Source: Mycobacterium sp. MBM (GTDB lineage: Bacteria; Actinomycetota; Actinomycetes; Mycobacteriales; Mycobacteriaceae). Taken from it: a stretch of 64,000 nucleotides of DNA. A program made the translations under genes and the position numbers. Below, piece by piece: positions 46,600 to 54,236 of the stretch; position 1 is the stretch's first letter; each line of letters begins with the position of its first letter. Location of the stretch: the NCBI GenBank assembly GCA_021648845.1, contig JAKJHY010000010.1, positions 1 through 64,000 of the forward strand. The letters are read 5' to 3'. Below the pieces are notes generated by a model, which saw only the letters and a list, made by a program, of their open reading frames with translations, ran no database searches and was not told the origin of the DNA.

Positions 46600-47111
46600 G
46601 ACGGCCCCGGGTCCAGACCGCCGCCGCGCGAGAACTGCTCCAGAAGATCGCCGAAAGCGTTGACATCGCCGTGTGCGGCGAAGTGCTCAGGGCTGACGAC
46701 AATGAACACTGCACTGGCGGTGAAGCGGGCGATCCCACCCTCACCCGTGCCTGTCGCCGTGACATGCAGCGCCCGCCCTTCACGAGAGACGATGTGGGCA
46801 GTAATCCGGTGGGTCTGATGCAGCGGCACCGGCCGCAAATATTCGACCGTCAGGGTGCGGGTCACCGCCGGGGTGCCGGCGATCCACAACGTGAAGCCCA
46901 GGACGTCATCACACGCGGCGGCCACGGCTCCGCCATGAGCCAGGCCCGGGGCCCCGATATGGCGCTCGTCGAACGTCACATCGGAGTACACCGCGTCGCC
47001 GCTGCGACGCACCACCAACCGCAGTCCGTGGGGGTTGTCCGGGCCGCAACCCATGCAGGTCGTGGTGTGCGAGGGCAGCCGCTCCGGCGGCAACACGCTT
47101 TTGGGCACCAT
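46596..47111 (-). CDS. Hotdog thioesterase
   Basis: A 171-aa hotdog-fold thioesterase of the PaaI/4HBT superfamily. An unusual N-terminal MGCGPDNPHGLRL segment precedes the helix HIGAPGLAHGGAVAAACDDVLG, which holds HGG and the catalytic Asp. The C-terminal tail AHGDVNAFGDLLEQF is shared with the relic at 42266-42418, so two relatives once existed in this island. ATG 47111 follows GGAGGG closely. It is coupled to the KstR-like gene and divergent from another TetR gene. Confidence 0.9.
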   Translation of the reverse strand: MVPKSVLPPERLPSHTTTCMGCGPDNPHGLRLVVRRSGDAVYSDVTFDERHIGAPGLAHGGAVAAACDDVLGFTLWIAGTPAVTRTLTVEYLRPVPLHQTHRITAHIVSREGRALHVTATGTGEGGIARFTASAVFIVVSPEHFAAHGDVNAFGDLLEQFSRGGGLDPGPS

Positions 47112-47128
47112 CACCCTCCAATACGATC

Positions 47129-47145
47129 GGTTTCGCTGCGCTACC
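47129..47145. promoter_or_regulatory. Possible degenerate half-site of the mmpL-type operator
   Basis: GGTTTCGCTGCGCTACC resembles the right arm of the mmpL operator (GTATCGCTACGCTACC), but no matching left arm is evident. It lies between the divergent thioesterase and TetR genes. Confidence 0.3.
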
Positions 47146-47211
47146 GTTAGTACCACACTGCTAGACTGCTGTGACAGCATCGCGTGAAAGATCGACCGCC
47201 GAGGTGAATGA

Positions 47212-47904
47212 GTGAGCGACAGTCAGTCAGTGCCAGTCCCTGACGACGACGTGGACCCTCGGCGCATCCGGTCCCGCACCCGGCTGCTGGATGCTGCTGC
47301 AACGCTTCTGAGCACCGGTGGGGTGGAAGCAGTCACCATTGATGCGGTCACCAAAGCATCCAAAGTGGCCCGAACCACGCTGTACCGCCACTTCCACAGT
47401 TCGTCGCATCTACTCGCAGCCACGTTCGAACGCCTACTTCCACAAGTGACCACTCCGGCACCGACCAGCGGACCCCTCCGTGAGCAGCTGATCGAACTGC
47501 TCAGCCGCCAAGCCGCACTCTTCAACGACGCACCGCTGCATGTCACGACACTCGCGTGGCTCTCATTGGGGCCCACCGGCTCCAATATCGAAGCTGATGA
47601 CCGCCACACATCGGGGGCGCTACGGGCCCGAGTCGTTGACCAGTACCGTCAACCATTTGACGCCATACTCACCAGCCCAAAAGCACAAGCCGAACTTGAC
47701 GACTTCGACCGGCAACTGGCGCTCTGCCAACTCGTCGGACCACTCGCCTTCGCCCGAATGACCGGGATTCGCACCATCACTCACAATGACTGCGCGAACA
47801 TCGTCGATGACTTTCTCGCCGCCCACCGCAAGACCGATAGCGACGCCAAAGAGTCGAAGATTGCCACCAAGCAGACGGGCCGCCCCGCGCGTCTAGCTCG
47901 CTAG
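47212..47904 (+). CDS. TetR family regulator
   Basis: A 230-aa TetR protein: GGVEAVTIDAVTKASKVART and TLYRHFHSSSHLLAATF form the HTH and following helix. The C-terminal domain ends in a Lys-rich polar tail. GTG 47212 follows GAGG at a suitable distance. It is divergent from the thioesterase/KstR-like pair and is the last cargo gene before the element's core genes. Confidence 0.9.
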   Translation: MSDSQSVPVPDDDVDPRRIRSRTRLLDAAATLLSTGGVEAVTIDAVTKASKVARTTLYRHFHSSSHLLAATFERLLPQVTTPAPTSGPLREQLIELLSRQAALFNDAPLHVTTLAWLSLGPTGSNIEADDRHTSGALRARVVDQYRQPFDAILTSPKAQAELDDFDRQLALCQLVGPLAFARMTGIRTITHNDCANIVDDFLAAHRKTDSDAKESKIATKQTGRPARLAR

Positions 47905-48395
47905 GCACAACGAAATCACAGCGTCAGCCGGCTGGTCTTCGGACCCTTTTCGCCTTCTCGCAAATCGCGTCGGCGATGGCATCGAAGGACCGTTCGGTGC
48001 CATCATCGGCGAGGCCGTGCGCGCAGATTCCATGGGCATCCGCGTGACGATTCGTGCCGGCAAAGTGAGTGCACCACCCCAGTGTTCGGACCGCCGTTTC
48101 CCGCGTTGAGAACTCTTCCCCCTACGTCCGTGAGGTGTCTCGCGGGCAACTCCTCCCATCCGCGGTCTCGCACTGCTTGGGGCGCGGGGTGTCCGCGCCG
48201 CGGATCTTTACCCGAATATCGTCCGTCGTTAAGTGATCGTGCTGGCCCCGGAGTGCAAGAGGTGTGTGCCTGTCTGGCCGTTGCCGCTTGGCCGTGCGTG
48301 AAGGCGGCAACACGCCCTTGGAAACGGCACGTCGGGATCACGTGCGGTTGAGTAGCCCTCGGGGAGCCTGTCGGTGGCTCGCTTTACTTTGGGCG
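47905..48395. other. 491-bp stretch without a recognised gene
   Basis: No frame here has a good start, ribosome site or recognisable product. A short protein-like stretch on the plus strand (GIEGPFGAIIGEAVRADSMG, about 47973-48032) may be a relic of an older gene. It separates cargo from the replication/integration side of the element. Confidence 0.5.
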
Positions 48396-48441
48396 AATAT
48401 GGCTGTGGTGGTGGCCGCCGACAGGAGCGGGGTCCTATCGT
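48396..48441 (+). promoter_or_regulatory. Promoter with 19-bp element motif, copy 1
   Basis: AATATGGCTGTGGTGGTGG (48396-48414; one mismatch to copies 2 and 3) is followed 21 bases later by a -10-like TATCGT (48436-48441), with the GTG start six bases further. There is no ribosome site, so the mRNA is probably leaderless. Confidence 0.75.
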
Positions 48442-48447
48442 TCGGCC

Positions 48448-48765
48448 GTGGATAGGAAAACGCGTACCGACAATGCCGACGCCGAACGGGAGTTGGCCAA
48501 TATGGCCGATGGCGTGATCCTCACACGTGCACTGGCTGGCATTGCCGAGGTGAAAGTGTGGAAGCTCGAGACTCTCTCGGCGGCTGGCGATGACATCGAT
48601 GACCATGAGCGCGTTGAGGCTTCGGCGGAACTCACCATGTCTCTGTGCACGTACAGCAAGCAGGTGAAGCAGATGGTTGATTCCGGACAATCGTTGGCCG
48701 ACATCGCCCACCTAACGGGCCTGGAAGTCGATGAGCTTCGGCTGGCTGTGTCGTACGCGCCTTGA
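48448..48765 (+). CDS. Small element protein of unknown function
   Basis: A 105-aa helical protein. It is acidic with regular heptads (ELANMADGVILTRALAGIAE, then ASAELTMSLCTYSKQVKQMV), and the end (GQSLADIAHLTGLEVDELRL) looks like a minimal helix-turn-helix of the kind seen in sigma or replication-associated proteins. The GTG start is probably leaderless and is preceded by the 19-bp motif. Related in promoter design to the next gene. The function may be regulatory. Confidence 0.7.
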   Translation: MDRKTRTDNADAERELANMADGVILTRALAGIAEVKVWKLETLSAAGDDIDDHERVEASAELTMSLCTYSKQVKQMVDSGQSLADIAHLTGLEVDELRLAVSYAP

Positions 48766-48831
48766 CCGGTGGCTACATAGGCCTCGGGGCTGTGCCTGTT
48801 GGCGAACGCACACGAATCTGGGTTGTAGGCG

Positions 48832-48877
48832 AATGTGGCTGTGGTGGTGGACTATTTCGTCCGTCGGTTCGTAGGTT
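48832..48877 (+). promoter_or_regulatory. Promoter with 19-bp element motif, copy 2
   Basis: AATGTGGCTGTGGTGGTGG (48832-48850), then 21 bases, then a -10-like TAGGTT (48872-48877), then six bases to the ATG. The geometry is the same as copy 1. Confidence 0.75.
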
Positions 48878-48883
48878 GCAGGC

Positions 48884-49750
48884 ATGGGAGCGAACGAGAA
48901 GCTGAAGGCCCGGTATCGGGCGGTCGAACTGCAGCGCAAGAAGAATGCTGAGCGGGCTCGGCGGGATCGCGCCAATGCGTCCGATGCCGAGTCGATCCGT
49001 GCAACGCTGCATAGAGTCGGTGCTGTTGATTCATGGGAGCGCAAGCGTTTCGACCAGGCGGCGGAGAACATCCGTGCTGATGCCGTAAAGCGCAGGGCCG
49101 GTCACTTTCGTGGTCTGCAGGCGCTGGTCGGGCAGATGCGTGGTCGTGGTCTGACCTTCGCGCAGATCGCTGAGCTTGTCGGTGTCGATGTCCGTGAGAT
49201 TCAGGCACAGCTGCGCCGGGCCGGGGGCGAGGGTGGACATGATTCGGCAATCTCCCCGGCAGCACGTTCGAGAGCTGCTGATGTCGTACCCGAAGGCGCT
49301 GCAGTCAACGATGATCCGATCTGTGATGGTGTTGAAAGAAATGAGAGCGAGGGCGGCGCCTACGATCCGACTCGGTGTGTCCGCTGCGATGCGGTGATGC
49401 TCGATGAGGACGCCACTCCTAGACGTGGCCGACGCCGGCTGTATTGCTCGGATACGTGTCGTCGGGACGCATCGGCGGCCCGTATCGCCGCACAGCGATA
49501 CGGGGCGCCGATTCGCGTGATCGAAGTCCCGAAAGCCGCTGCATCGCAGAAGCAATCTGCGGGAACACCCGAGCCGCACCGGCCCGTCGCACCGGTGGAT
49601 GCCGCCAACAGCGTCCTGGACGATGGCGAGGCTTTACGCGGGTTGCTTACTCGCTTGGCAGAGCAGGCTCGGCTCAAGAAACTTGATCGTGCCACGCTGA
49701 CGGCTGCCCGTGACCTGTCCAATGCCGTTCATCCGCGCCGTAGTTGGTGA
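48884..49750 (+). CDS. Zinc-finger-like element protein with N-terminal coiled coil
   Basis: A 288-aa protein. Residues 1-75 are a charged helical region (LKARYRAVELQRKKNAERAR). Residues 80-115 resemble an HTH (GLTFAQIAELVGVDVREIQA). Residues 165-200 carry a zinc-ribbon pattern: CVRCDAVMLDEDATPRRGRR and then YCSDTCRRDASAAR (C-x2-C...C-x3-C). Such actinobacterial proteins occur beside mobile-element replication genes and probably bind DNA. It has a leaderless-type promoter with the 19-bp motif. The precise role is unknown. Confidence 0.78.
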   Translation: MGANEKLKARYRAVELQRKKNAERARRDRANASDAESIRATLHRVGAVDSWERKRFDQAAENIRADAVKRRAGHFRGLQALVGQMRGRGLTFAQIAELVGVDVREIQAQLRRAGGEGGHDSAISPAARSRAADVVPEGAAVNDDPICDGVERNESEGGAYDPTRCVRCDAVMLDEDATPRRGRRRLYCSDTCRRDASAARIAAQRYGAPIRVIEVPKAAASQKQSAGTPEPHRPVAPVDAANSVLDDGEALRGLLTRLAEQARLKKLDRATLTAARDLSNAVHPRRSW

Positions 49751-49754
49751 GAAG

Positions 49755-50216
49755 TCATCTGATTCGGCGAGGGCCATTTCTATGGGAACGTCGTGCGGCG
49801 GGACTGCACCCGGTCATGCTCGCGACGGTACGGCCAGCGGTGTGCGTAACCGTCTGAGCGAGGTCATCGGCTAGGTACTCGATTCTGGCCTCCAACTCGT
49901 AAACGGCGTCCTTTCGTGCTTTGGTGATCATCGTTGATGCGTACTCATGATGAGGCAAGTACCCGTTCTGCCGGCCGAAATCGTCGATCATGACGTCGAT
50001 GGCGTCGTCGAACCGGGTGGCCAATCGTTGGGCTTCGGTGTCGGCGCGTTCCTCGATGAACTCATCGCGCTCGTCCGGGGTCCAGGATGGCGGGAACCGC
50101 AGATGCGTCCGGTATAGGTCGCGGATCGCCGCATCAAGCCGGCCGGAGAATACGATCTCGGGCCAATCGCTGACCGCGGCAGTGGCCAAGTTCTCCAGGT
50201 CGTCATCAAGGCTCAT
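49755..50216 (-). CDS. Hypothetical element protein
   Basis: A 153-aa acidic, largely helical protein (MSLDDDLENLATAAVSDWPE, LRFPPSWTPDERDEFIEERA, AVYELEARIEYLADDLAQTV). ATG 50216 follows GGGAG; the frame is open far upstream but only through the intergenic palindrome and the ATPase end. It is probably the second gene of an operon with the AAA/primase ATPase 80 bases upstream and converges with the zinc-finger gene. I do not recognise it. Confidence 0.75.
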   Translation of the reverse strand: MSLDDDLENLATAAVSDWPEIVFSGRLDAAIRDLYRTHLRFPPSWTPDERDEFIEERADTEAQRLATRFDDAIDVMIDDFGRQNGYLPHHEYASTMITKARKDAVYELEARIEYLADDLAQTVTHTAGRTVASMTGCSPAARRSHRNGPRRIR

Positions 50217-50295
50217 CGCAGCTGCTCCCTCTCGGCTGCTCCTGATACTGCCTGCAGGCACCGACAGCTCGTCGAATCTGGACCGCGGGGTGCCG

Positions 50296-51858
50296 TTATG
50301 CGGAGAGGTCGTCGCGGCGCTCGTCGGCGCTAGAAGGGGTCGGGTTCTCTCGGGCGGGCGCTGCGGGGGGACTGGGCCGTAGCAGCGAGGGACGCGAGGG
50401 CTGCGAGGCTTGATGGGCAGCCACATCTTTGTGTGGTGGATAGATGGTCCACAGCAGGACGTTGCGGTGGTTGCGGGCTCCGTCGTTCTCGATCGCCCAT
50501 CCCAGGTTTCGCAGCGCCGGCGCGTGTCTACGGAGCAGGCTTGTCACATCGCGGCCGTTCTTGGGCCATTCCTTGGGGCGTCGCCAGTGATCGCCTGTCG
50601 GGGTGAAGAGGGCGAGCAGGTCGACACCGGACTGTCCGCGCAGCGGTTCTAATATGTGGTGGCGCAGCTGTTCGATGAAGAGATCGCCGGACAAGCTGTC
50701 CTCCGCGAGCTGATCTGCGCGGGACATGTAGCGGCGTAAGCCATGAGTCGACAAAAGTTCGTCGACGGCCGCCAGCACGCGACCAAAGTCCGCCATGCGT
50801 GGCGCATCATCGACCACGATGGTTTCGAGGCGTTGATGAACGGTGGCGGCCAGGTTGAGGAGCCCACTTAAAATGCCTGGTAGAGCCGTGCGCCACTGTT
50901 GTCGCAGAGTGGCCTCAGACTGTCGCATGTGGCGTTCGATGCGTCGCAGATCAACCATTGCCATGCGTTCGGCGAGGTCGGGACGTATTGCGCCGACGTC
51001 GATGCCGTTAACGATGATGCAGCGGCGGAACTTGATCACTGCGAGGTCCGCATCGGTGTAGAGCGCGCGTTTGACGTTGCCGTCGCCTGTCGCAGCTCGA
51101 CACAGCGAGTCCGACAACCACGGTGGGATCGCGGACAAATTGTCCAGGGCCACTACCCAGGAACCGGAGGCAGCGGTCACCCACGAGTCGGCGTCGCGGG
51201 GCGCCTGGCGCACTTCAATAGAGGAGGGGTCGATGAGATCGACCAGCATGCGCGTCGTCGTGGTTTTGGCGCTGCCTTGCTCGGCGAACAGCGCCAACAC
51301 AGGGTGCGGGACATCGCACTGGACGAGCGCAGCGATGAGCACTGCAAGCAACACGGGTTGGTCCTCGACGGCAACGTTAACGAAGTTCCATAGCTTGTTG
51401 ACGTCACCGTTGGCGGGTGGGAGAGGCATCTCGGCGGTCAGCGCTGTCCGCAAGAACCGAACCGGAGCTGAGTCGGCGACTGTCCATCGACCCTGGCCGA
51501 TGCGGATGACCTTTCCGTCTTGTCGGCCGGTGTCGATGTAGCTCGTGCCGTGGTGGTCGGCGATGCGCAGGTGCAGTTTCTCCGGGGGCTGGTTGGCGGC
51601 CAAGCCTTCGAGGACCAGGGTGGCGTCGGTGAGGGCCTGGCCGCCGGCAACGGTCCCGGTGTCATTGAAGTACCGGGAGGCGAGTTCGGCGCGCAGGCCA
51701 GCTTTTCCTGCGCGCAGTAGTATCGCCAGATGGGGCCGGCTGCGTTCGGCGCCGAAGGGCTTGCCGTCTTCGGAAACTCCGAGGAGATAGCGTTCTTGGG
51801 CCATAGTGACCAGGCGTGCGGCGACGGATTTCTTGTCATTATCTGCGTTGCTGCTCAT
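50296..51858 (-). CDS. AAA/primase-helicase-type ATPase of the element
   Basis: A 520-aa protein with a superfamily-3/D5-like ATPase core: Walker A in LFAEQGSAKTTTTRML (around residue 195), a DNLSAIP Walker-B-like strand, the sensor region RRCIIVNGIDVGAIRPDLAE, and an arginine-finger-like RMAMVDLRRI. The N-terminal 140 residues are typical of actinobacterial element proteins annotated as ATP-binding; the Pro/Ala/Ser-rich tail is disordered. It is the best candidate replication protein of the element. ATG 51858 is chosen over an upstream TTG at 51864. Confidence 0.8.
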   Translation of the reverse strand: MSSNADNDKKSVAARLVTMAQERYLLGVSEDGKPFGAERSRPHLAILLRAGKAGLRAELASRYFNDTGTVAGGQALTDATLVLEGLAANQPPEKLHLRIADHHGTSYIDTGRQDGKVIRIGQGRWTVADSAPVRFLRTALTAEMPLPPANGDVNKLWNFVNVAVEDQPVLLAVLIAALVQCDVPHPVLALFAEQGSAKTTTTRMLVDLIDPSSIEVRQAPRDADSWVTAASGSWVVALDNLSAIPPWLSDSLCRAATGDGNVKRALYTDADLAVIKFRRCIIVNGIDVGAIRPDLAERMAMVDLRRIERHMRQSEATLRQQWRTALPGILSGLLNLAATVHQRLETIVVDDAPRMADFGRVLAAVDELLSTHGLRRYMSRADQLAEDSLSGDLFIEQLRHHILEPLRGQSGVDLLALFTPTGDHWRRPKEWPKNGRDVTSLLRRHAPALRNLGWAIENDGARNHRNVLLWTIYPPHKDVAAHQASQPSRPSLLRPSPPAAPARENPTPSSADERRDDLSA

Positions 51859-51954
51859 AGGCAATCAAGCCTGTGGTGCTTCCGCAGGCTGGCATGACGG
51901 GTTAGTCTCATGGGGAACTTCCGTTTTGGGTAATCGGGTGGTTCGAACGAAAGG

Positions 51955-51979
51955 CCTCGGCTAGACCCCGAGGTCTTTC
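51955..51979 (-). terminator. Intrinsic terminator after the AlpA-like gene
   Basis: CCTCGG (51955-51960) and CCGAGG (51968-51973) form a stem with a seven-base loop, with TCTTTCT on the plus-strand side and CTTT on the minus side. It lies between the AlpA-like stop and the ATPase promoter. Confidence 0.65.
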
Positions 51980-51992
51980 TCATACGTCGGCG

Positions 51993-52190
51993 TCACGCGG
52001 CGTCGCCGCCTCCGCGCCGGGTTGTGCTCTCCCGCTGGGAGATCCATCGCAGAACCTCATCGCGTCGATAAACGACCCGGCGGCCCAAGGTGAAGCTCGC
52101 TGGACCGATGTCCGAATGACGCCAGTACCTCAGCGTCCCAACCGGGACACCGGTCAGGTCCGAGACTTCCTTGGCTCCTAGCAATTCCAT
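51993..52190 (-). CDS. AlpA/excisionase-like helix-turn-helix protein
   Basis: A 65-aa MerR-superfamily DNA-binding protein (GAKEVSDLTGVPVGTLRYWR, then LGRRVVYRRDEVLRWI). This is the HTH_17 type typical of excisionases and AlpA regulators. ATG follows GGAGGA. It is encoded divergently from the integrase with 195 bases between them, the classical xis/int arrangement. The 19-bp motif sits 66 bases upstream of its start. Confidence 0.88.
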   Translation of the reverse strand: MELLGAKEVSDLTGVPVGTLRYWRHSDIGPASFTLGRRVVYRRDEVLRWISQRESTTRRGGGDAA

Positions 52191-52255
52191 CAGATTCCTC
52201 CTGAATTACGGTTGGTTTGGCTGAGCCAACAGTGACTGCGGCTATGGCGCCGTGT

Positions 52256-52274
52256 CCACCACCACAGCCACATT
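52256..52274 (-). promoter_or_regulatory. 19-bp element motif, copy 3
   Basis: On the minus strand this reads AATGTGGCTGTGGTGGTGG, identical to copy 2. It lies upstream of the AlpA-like gene. A CACTGT hexamer sits at the same 21-base distance, a weaker -10, and unlike copies 1 and 2 a leader with AGGAGG follows. A TTGGCT-C-AGCCAA dyad (52218-52230) lies in that leader. Confidence 0.75.
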
Positions 52275-52385
52275 GACCGAAAAGTATTTCCGGTCATGCT
52301 GCTTCGGATTGAGTTGGCCGAAGGTCGAAGAACGATGGATCGCAAAGCGGACGGATGACGCGGATTACTGCGGTATGTTCGATTC

Positions 52386-53597
52386 GTGATCACCCGGAAC
52401 GAACGGGCGGGAATTGATGACCGCTGGCACAAGCGCGTCAAGGAATTAGACGGCACCATGCGCACGGAGCGGTCTGCGGTATACGGCAAGGTTTCGCGGT
52501 GGCGTGTCAGGTGGGTCGACAGCACGGGCGCTGAGCGCACCAAGAGTTTTCAGCGCAAGCCGGATGCGCAGGCATACCTCAACGGACTGACCGCTGATCT
52601 TCAGCGCGGTGAATACGTTGATCCGCGAAAGAGCGCGGAGACGTTCGGGTCGGTCGCCGAGCAGTGGTTCGCCACCAAACAGCACCGGAAGCCGAAAACG
52701 GTCGCAGGCTATCGCTCGTTGCTCGACACCGTAGTCTTGCCGAAGTGGGAAGGTGTTCCGCTGAAAAGGCTTGACTACAAGGCCTATTCAACGTGGTTGG
52801 GGTCGCTGTCGGTCGATGGTGGGCAACGCGGAGCCGGTCTATCGGCAAGTCGAATCACCCAAGCGCATCAGCTGGTAGGTGCTGTCCTCAAGTACGCCCA
52901 AAGGACTGGCAAGGTGGCGAAGAACGTCGCGTTCGAGATCAAGCGGGACGAGGACCTTCCCGAGCAAGCCGAGCGCGAGCGGCGCTACTTGACTCATGCA
53001 GAGCTGTTGATGCTCGCCAAAGCCGCTGATCGTTTCGAGACTCTGACACTGGTCCTGGGCTACTGCGGGCTGAGGTTCGGCGAAGCGGTCGCGTTGCGGC
53101 GCCGGCATGTGGGGGATCGGGTACTCACGGTGCGCTCGTCCGCAACCGCAGTCACCGGTAAGGGCATCGTGGAGTCGACGACCAAGACGAAGCGGGATCG
53201 CCACGTGCCAGTGCCTGAACCTGTCTGGAAGAAACTAAAGACTGAGTTGCCCGCCGACCCGAACGCGCTGGTGTTTCCCAGTCGGAAGGGCGGGTTCCTA
53301 CCACTCGGTGAGTACCGCTGGGCATTCGACAACGCGTGCGAAGACGTCGGTATCGACGGGCTGGTACCCCACGGCCTGAGGCACACCACGGCGTCGCTGG
53401 CGATCAGCGCAGGCGCTAACGTCAAGGTCGTGCAGAGACTCCTGGGGCACGCAACCGCCGCGATGACGCTCGACCGTTACGGCCACCTGCTCAACGACGA
53501 TTTGAGCGGTGTGGCAGATGCGCTGGGCAAGGCCATCGATAGCACTGCGGTATCACTGCGGCATTCAGGACGTCAGAATGAGACTGAAACGGCCTGA
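52386..53597 (+). CDS. int: Tyrosine-family integrase
   Basis: A 403-aa site-specific recombinase. The N-terminal arm-binding region carries GKVSRWRVRWVDSTGAERTK, followed by a core-binding SAM-like domain and the catalytic domain. The catalytic set is complete: R230 in GYCGLRFGEA, H329 and R332 in HGLRHT, H355 in LGHAT and Y365 in LDRYGHL. The gene ends 20 bases before the tRNA-Leu gene it uses as attachment site. GTG 52386 is supported by conservation with the remnant at 32049; ATG 52458 is an alternative. The element is therefore probably still able to excise. Confidence 0.95.
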   Translation: MITRNERAGIDDRWHKRVKELDGTMRTERSAVYGKVSRWRVRWVDSTGAERTKSFQRKPDAQAYLNGLTADLQRGEYVDPRKSAETFGSVAEQWFATKQHRKPKTVAGYRSLLDTVVLPKWEGVPLKRLDYKAYSTWLGSLSVDGGQRGAGLSASRITQAHQLVGAVLKYAQRTGKVAKNVAFEIKRDEDLPEQAERERRYLTHAELLMLAKAADRFETLTLVLGYCGLRFGEAVALRRRHVGDRVLTVRSSATAVTGKGIVESTTKTKRDRHVPVPEPVWKKLKTELPADPNALVFPSRKGGFLPLGEYRWAFDNACEDVGIDGLVPHGLRHTTASLAISAGANVKVVQRLLGHATAAMTLDRYGHLLNDDLSGVADALGKAIDSTAVSLRHSGRQNETETA

Positions 53598-53615
53598 ACT
53601 ATGTTCTGAACTGCG

Positions 53616-53659
53616 ACGCCCCCATAGCCCAATTGGCAGAGGCAGCGGACTTAAAATCC
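53616..53659 (+). repeat. attR: 44-bp repeat inside tRNA-Leu
   Basis: Identical to 33331-33374. Here it forms the 5' half of the intact tRNA gene; the exchange point must lie within the repeat, most likely near the anticodon loop. Confidence 0.95.
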
Positions 53660-53691
53660 GCCAAGTGTCGGTTCGAGTCCGACTGGGGGCA
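53618..53691 (+). tRNA. tRNA-Leu (anticodon TAA)
   Basis: The acceptor stem GCCCCCA/TGGGGGC and anticodon stem-loop GCGGA-CTTAAAA-TCCGC give anticodon TAA (reads UUA). The D arm AATTGGCAGA resembles leucine tRNAs, with a three-pair D stem. The variable arm is only about five bases (CAAGT), whereas bacterial tRNA-Leu normally has a long class II arm. Total length is 74 nt and CCA is not encoded. The 5' half is supplied by the element and the 3' half by the chromosome. Confidence 0.88.
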
Positions 53692-53802
53692 CCGAGAGCC
53701 TGCAGGTAGGGGCAGTGATCGCGCTGGACATCCACCCCGCTGTTGGTTCTCGAACGGTTCGTGTCAGCACAGCGTCGGCGGACCCGCACCTAGACTCCGG
53801 GA

Positions 53803-54198
53803 ATGCGGGTGCCTCGCCGAATTGCAGAGTTCAACAAGCGCGTCACCAATCCGGCGGCCCGCGCGATCACACCGTGGCTGCCGAACCTCGGGACCCTCGA
53901 ACACGTCGGACGAAAGTCGGGTAACCGCTACCGAACACCCCTGTTGGTATTCGGGACCGCCGATGGCTACGCCGTCCTCATCGGCTACGGCCCACAAACG
54001 GACTGGGTGAAAAACGTGCTGGCCGGCGGGCCGACGATACTGCGCAAGCGTGGGCGGGGTATCGCGCTCGTCAACCCGCGGGTGGTGAGCAAGGCCGAGG
54101 CCGCGGCCCTCGTCGTGCCGCGTTCTCGGCTGCTCTATCGAGCGTTTCCCTACAACGAGGCAGCCCTTCTGCTGACGAGTGCCGGCTCGGCCGGCTGA
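53803..54198 (+). CDS. Ddn-family deazaflavin (F420)-dependent nitroreductase-like protein
   Basis: A 131-aa split-beta-barrel protein of the mycobacterial Ddn/DUF385 group, which uses reduced F420 for quinone or nitroimidazole reduction. LEHVGRKSGNRYRTPLLVFG and YAVLIGYGPQTDWVKNVLAG, with the F420-contacting residues, are clearly recognisable. It lacks the usual C-terminal TDR-x-PVF ending, finishing instead with LLLTSAGSAG. It is the first chromosomal gene right of the tRNA. Confidence 0.92.
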   Translation: MRVPRRIAEFNKRVTNPAARAITPWLPNLGTLEHVGRKSGNRYRTPLLVFGTADGYAVLIGYGPQTDWVKNVLAGGPTILRKRGRGIALVNPRVVSKAEAAALVVPRSRLLYRAFPYNEAALLLTSAGSAG

Positions 54199-54236
54199 CC
54201 CCCGGACCGAGCGGTACCGGTGTGAAGGCGCGGGTT

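Larger units (their letters stand above)
33331..53659. mobile_element. Integrated genetic element of about 20.3 kb at tRNA-Leu
   Basis: The element is bounded by the 44-bp direct repeats of the tRNA 5' half. Its right end carries a complete tyrosine integrase 20 bases from the tRNA, then (leftward) an AlpA-like gene, an AAA/primase-type ATPase and small unknown genes. The left end carries an HTH-ImmA regulator pair. No capsid, portal, terminase, relaxase or FtsK-like transfer gene is visible, so it is not a complete prophage or a self-transmissible conjugative element. The middle 12 kb is metabolic and regulatory cargo. A satellite-like or mobilisable element is the best description. Confidence 0.85.

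Noticed and set aside
33331..53659. Complete prophage
   Set aside because: No terminase, portal, capsid, tail or lysis genes are present.
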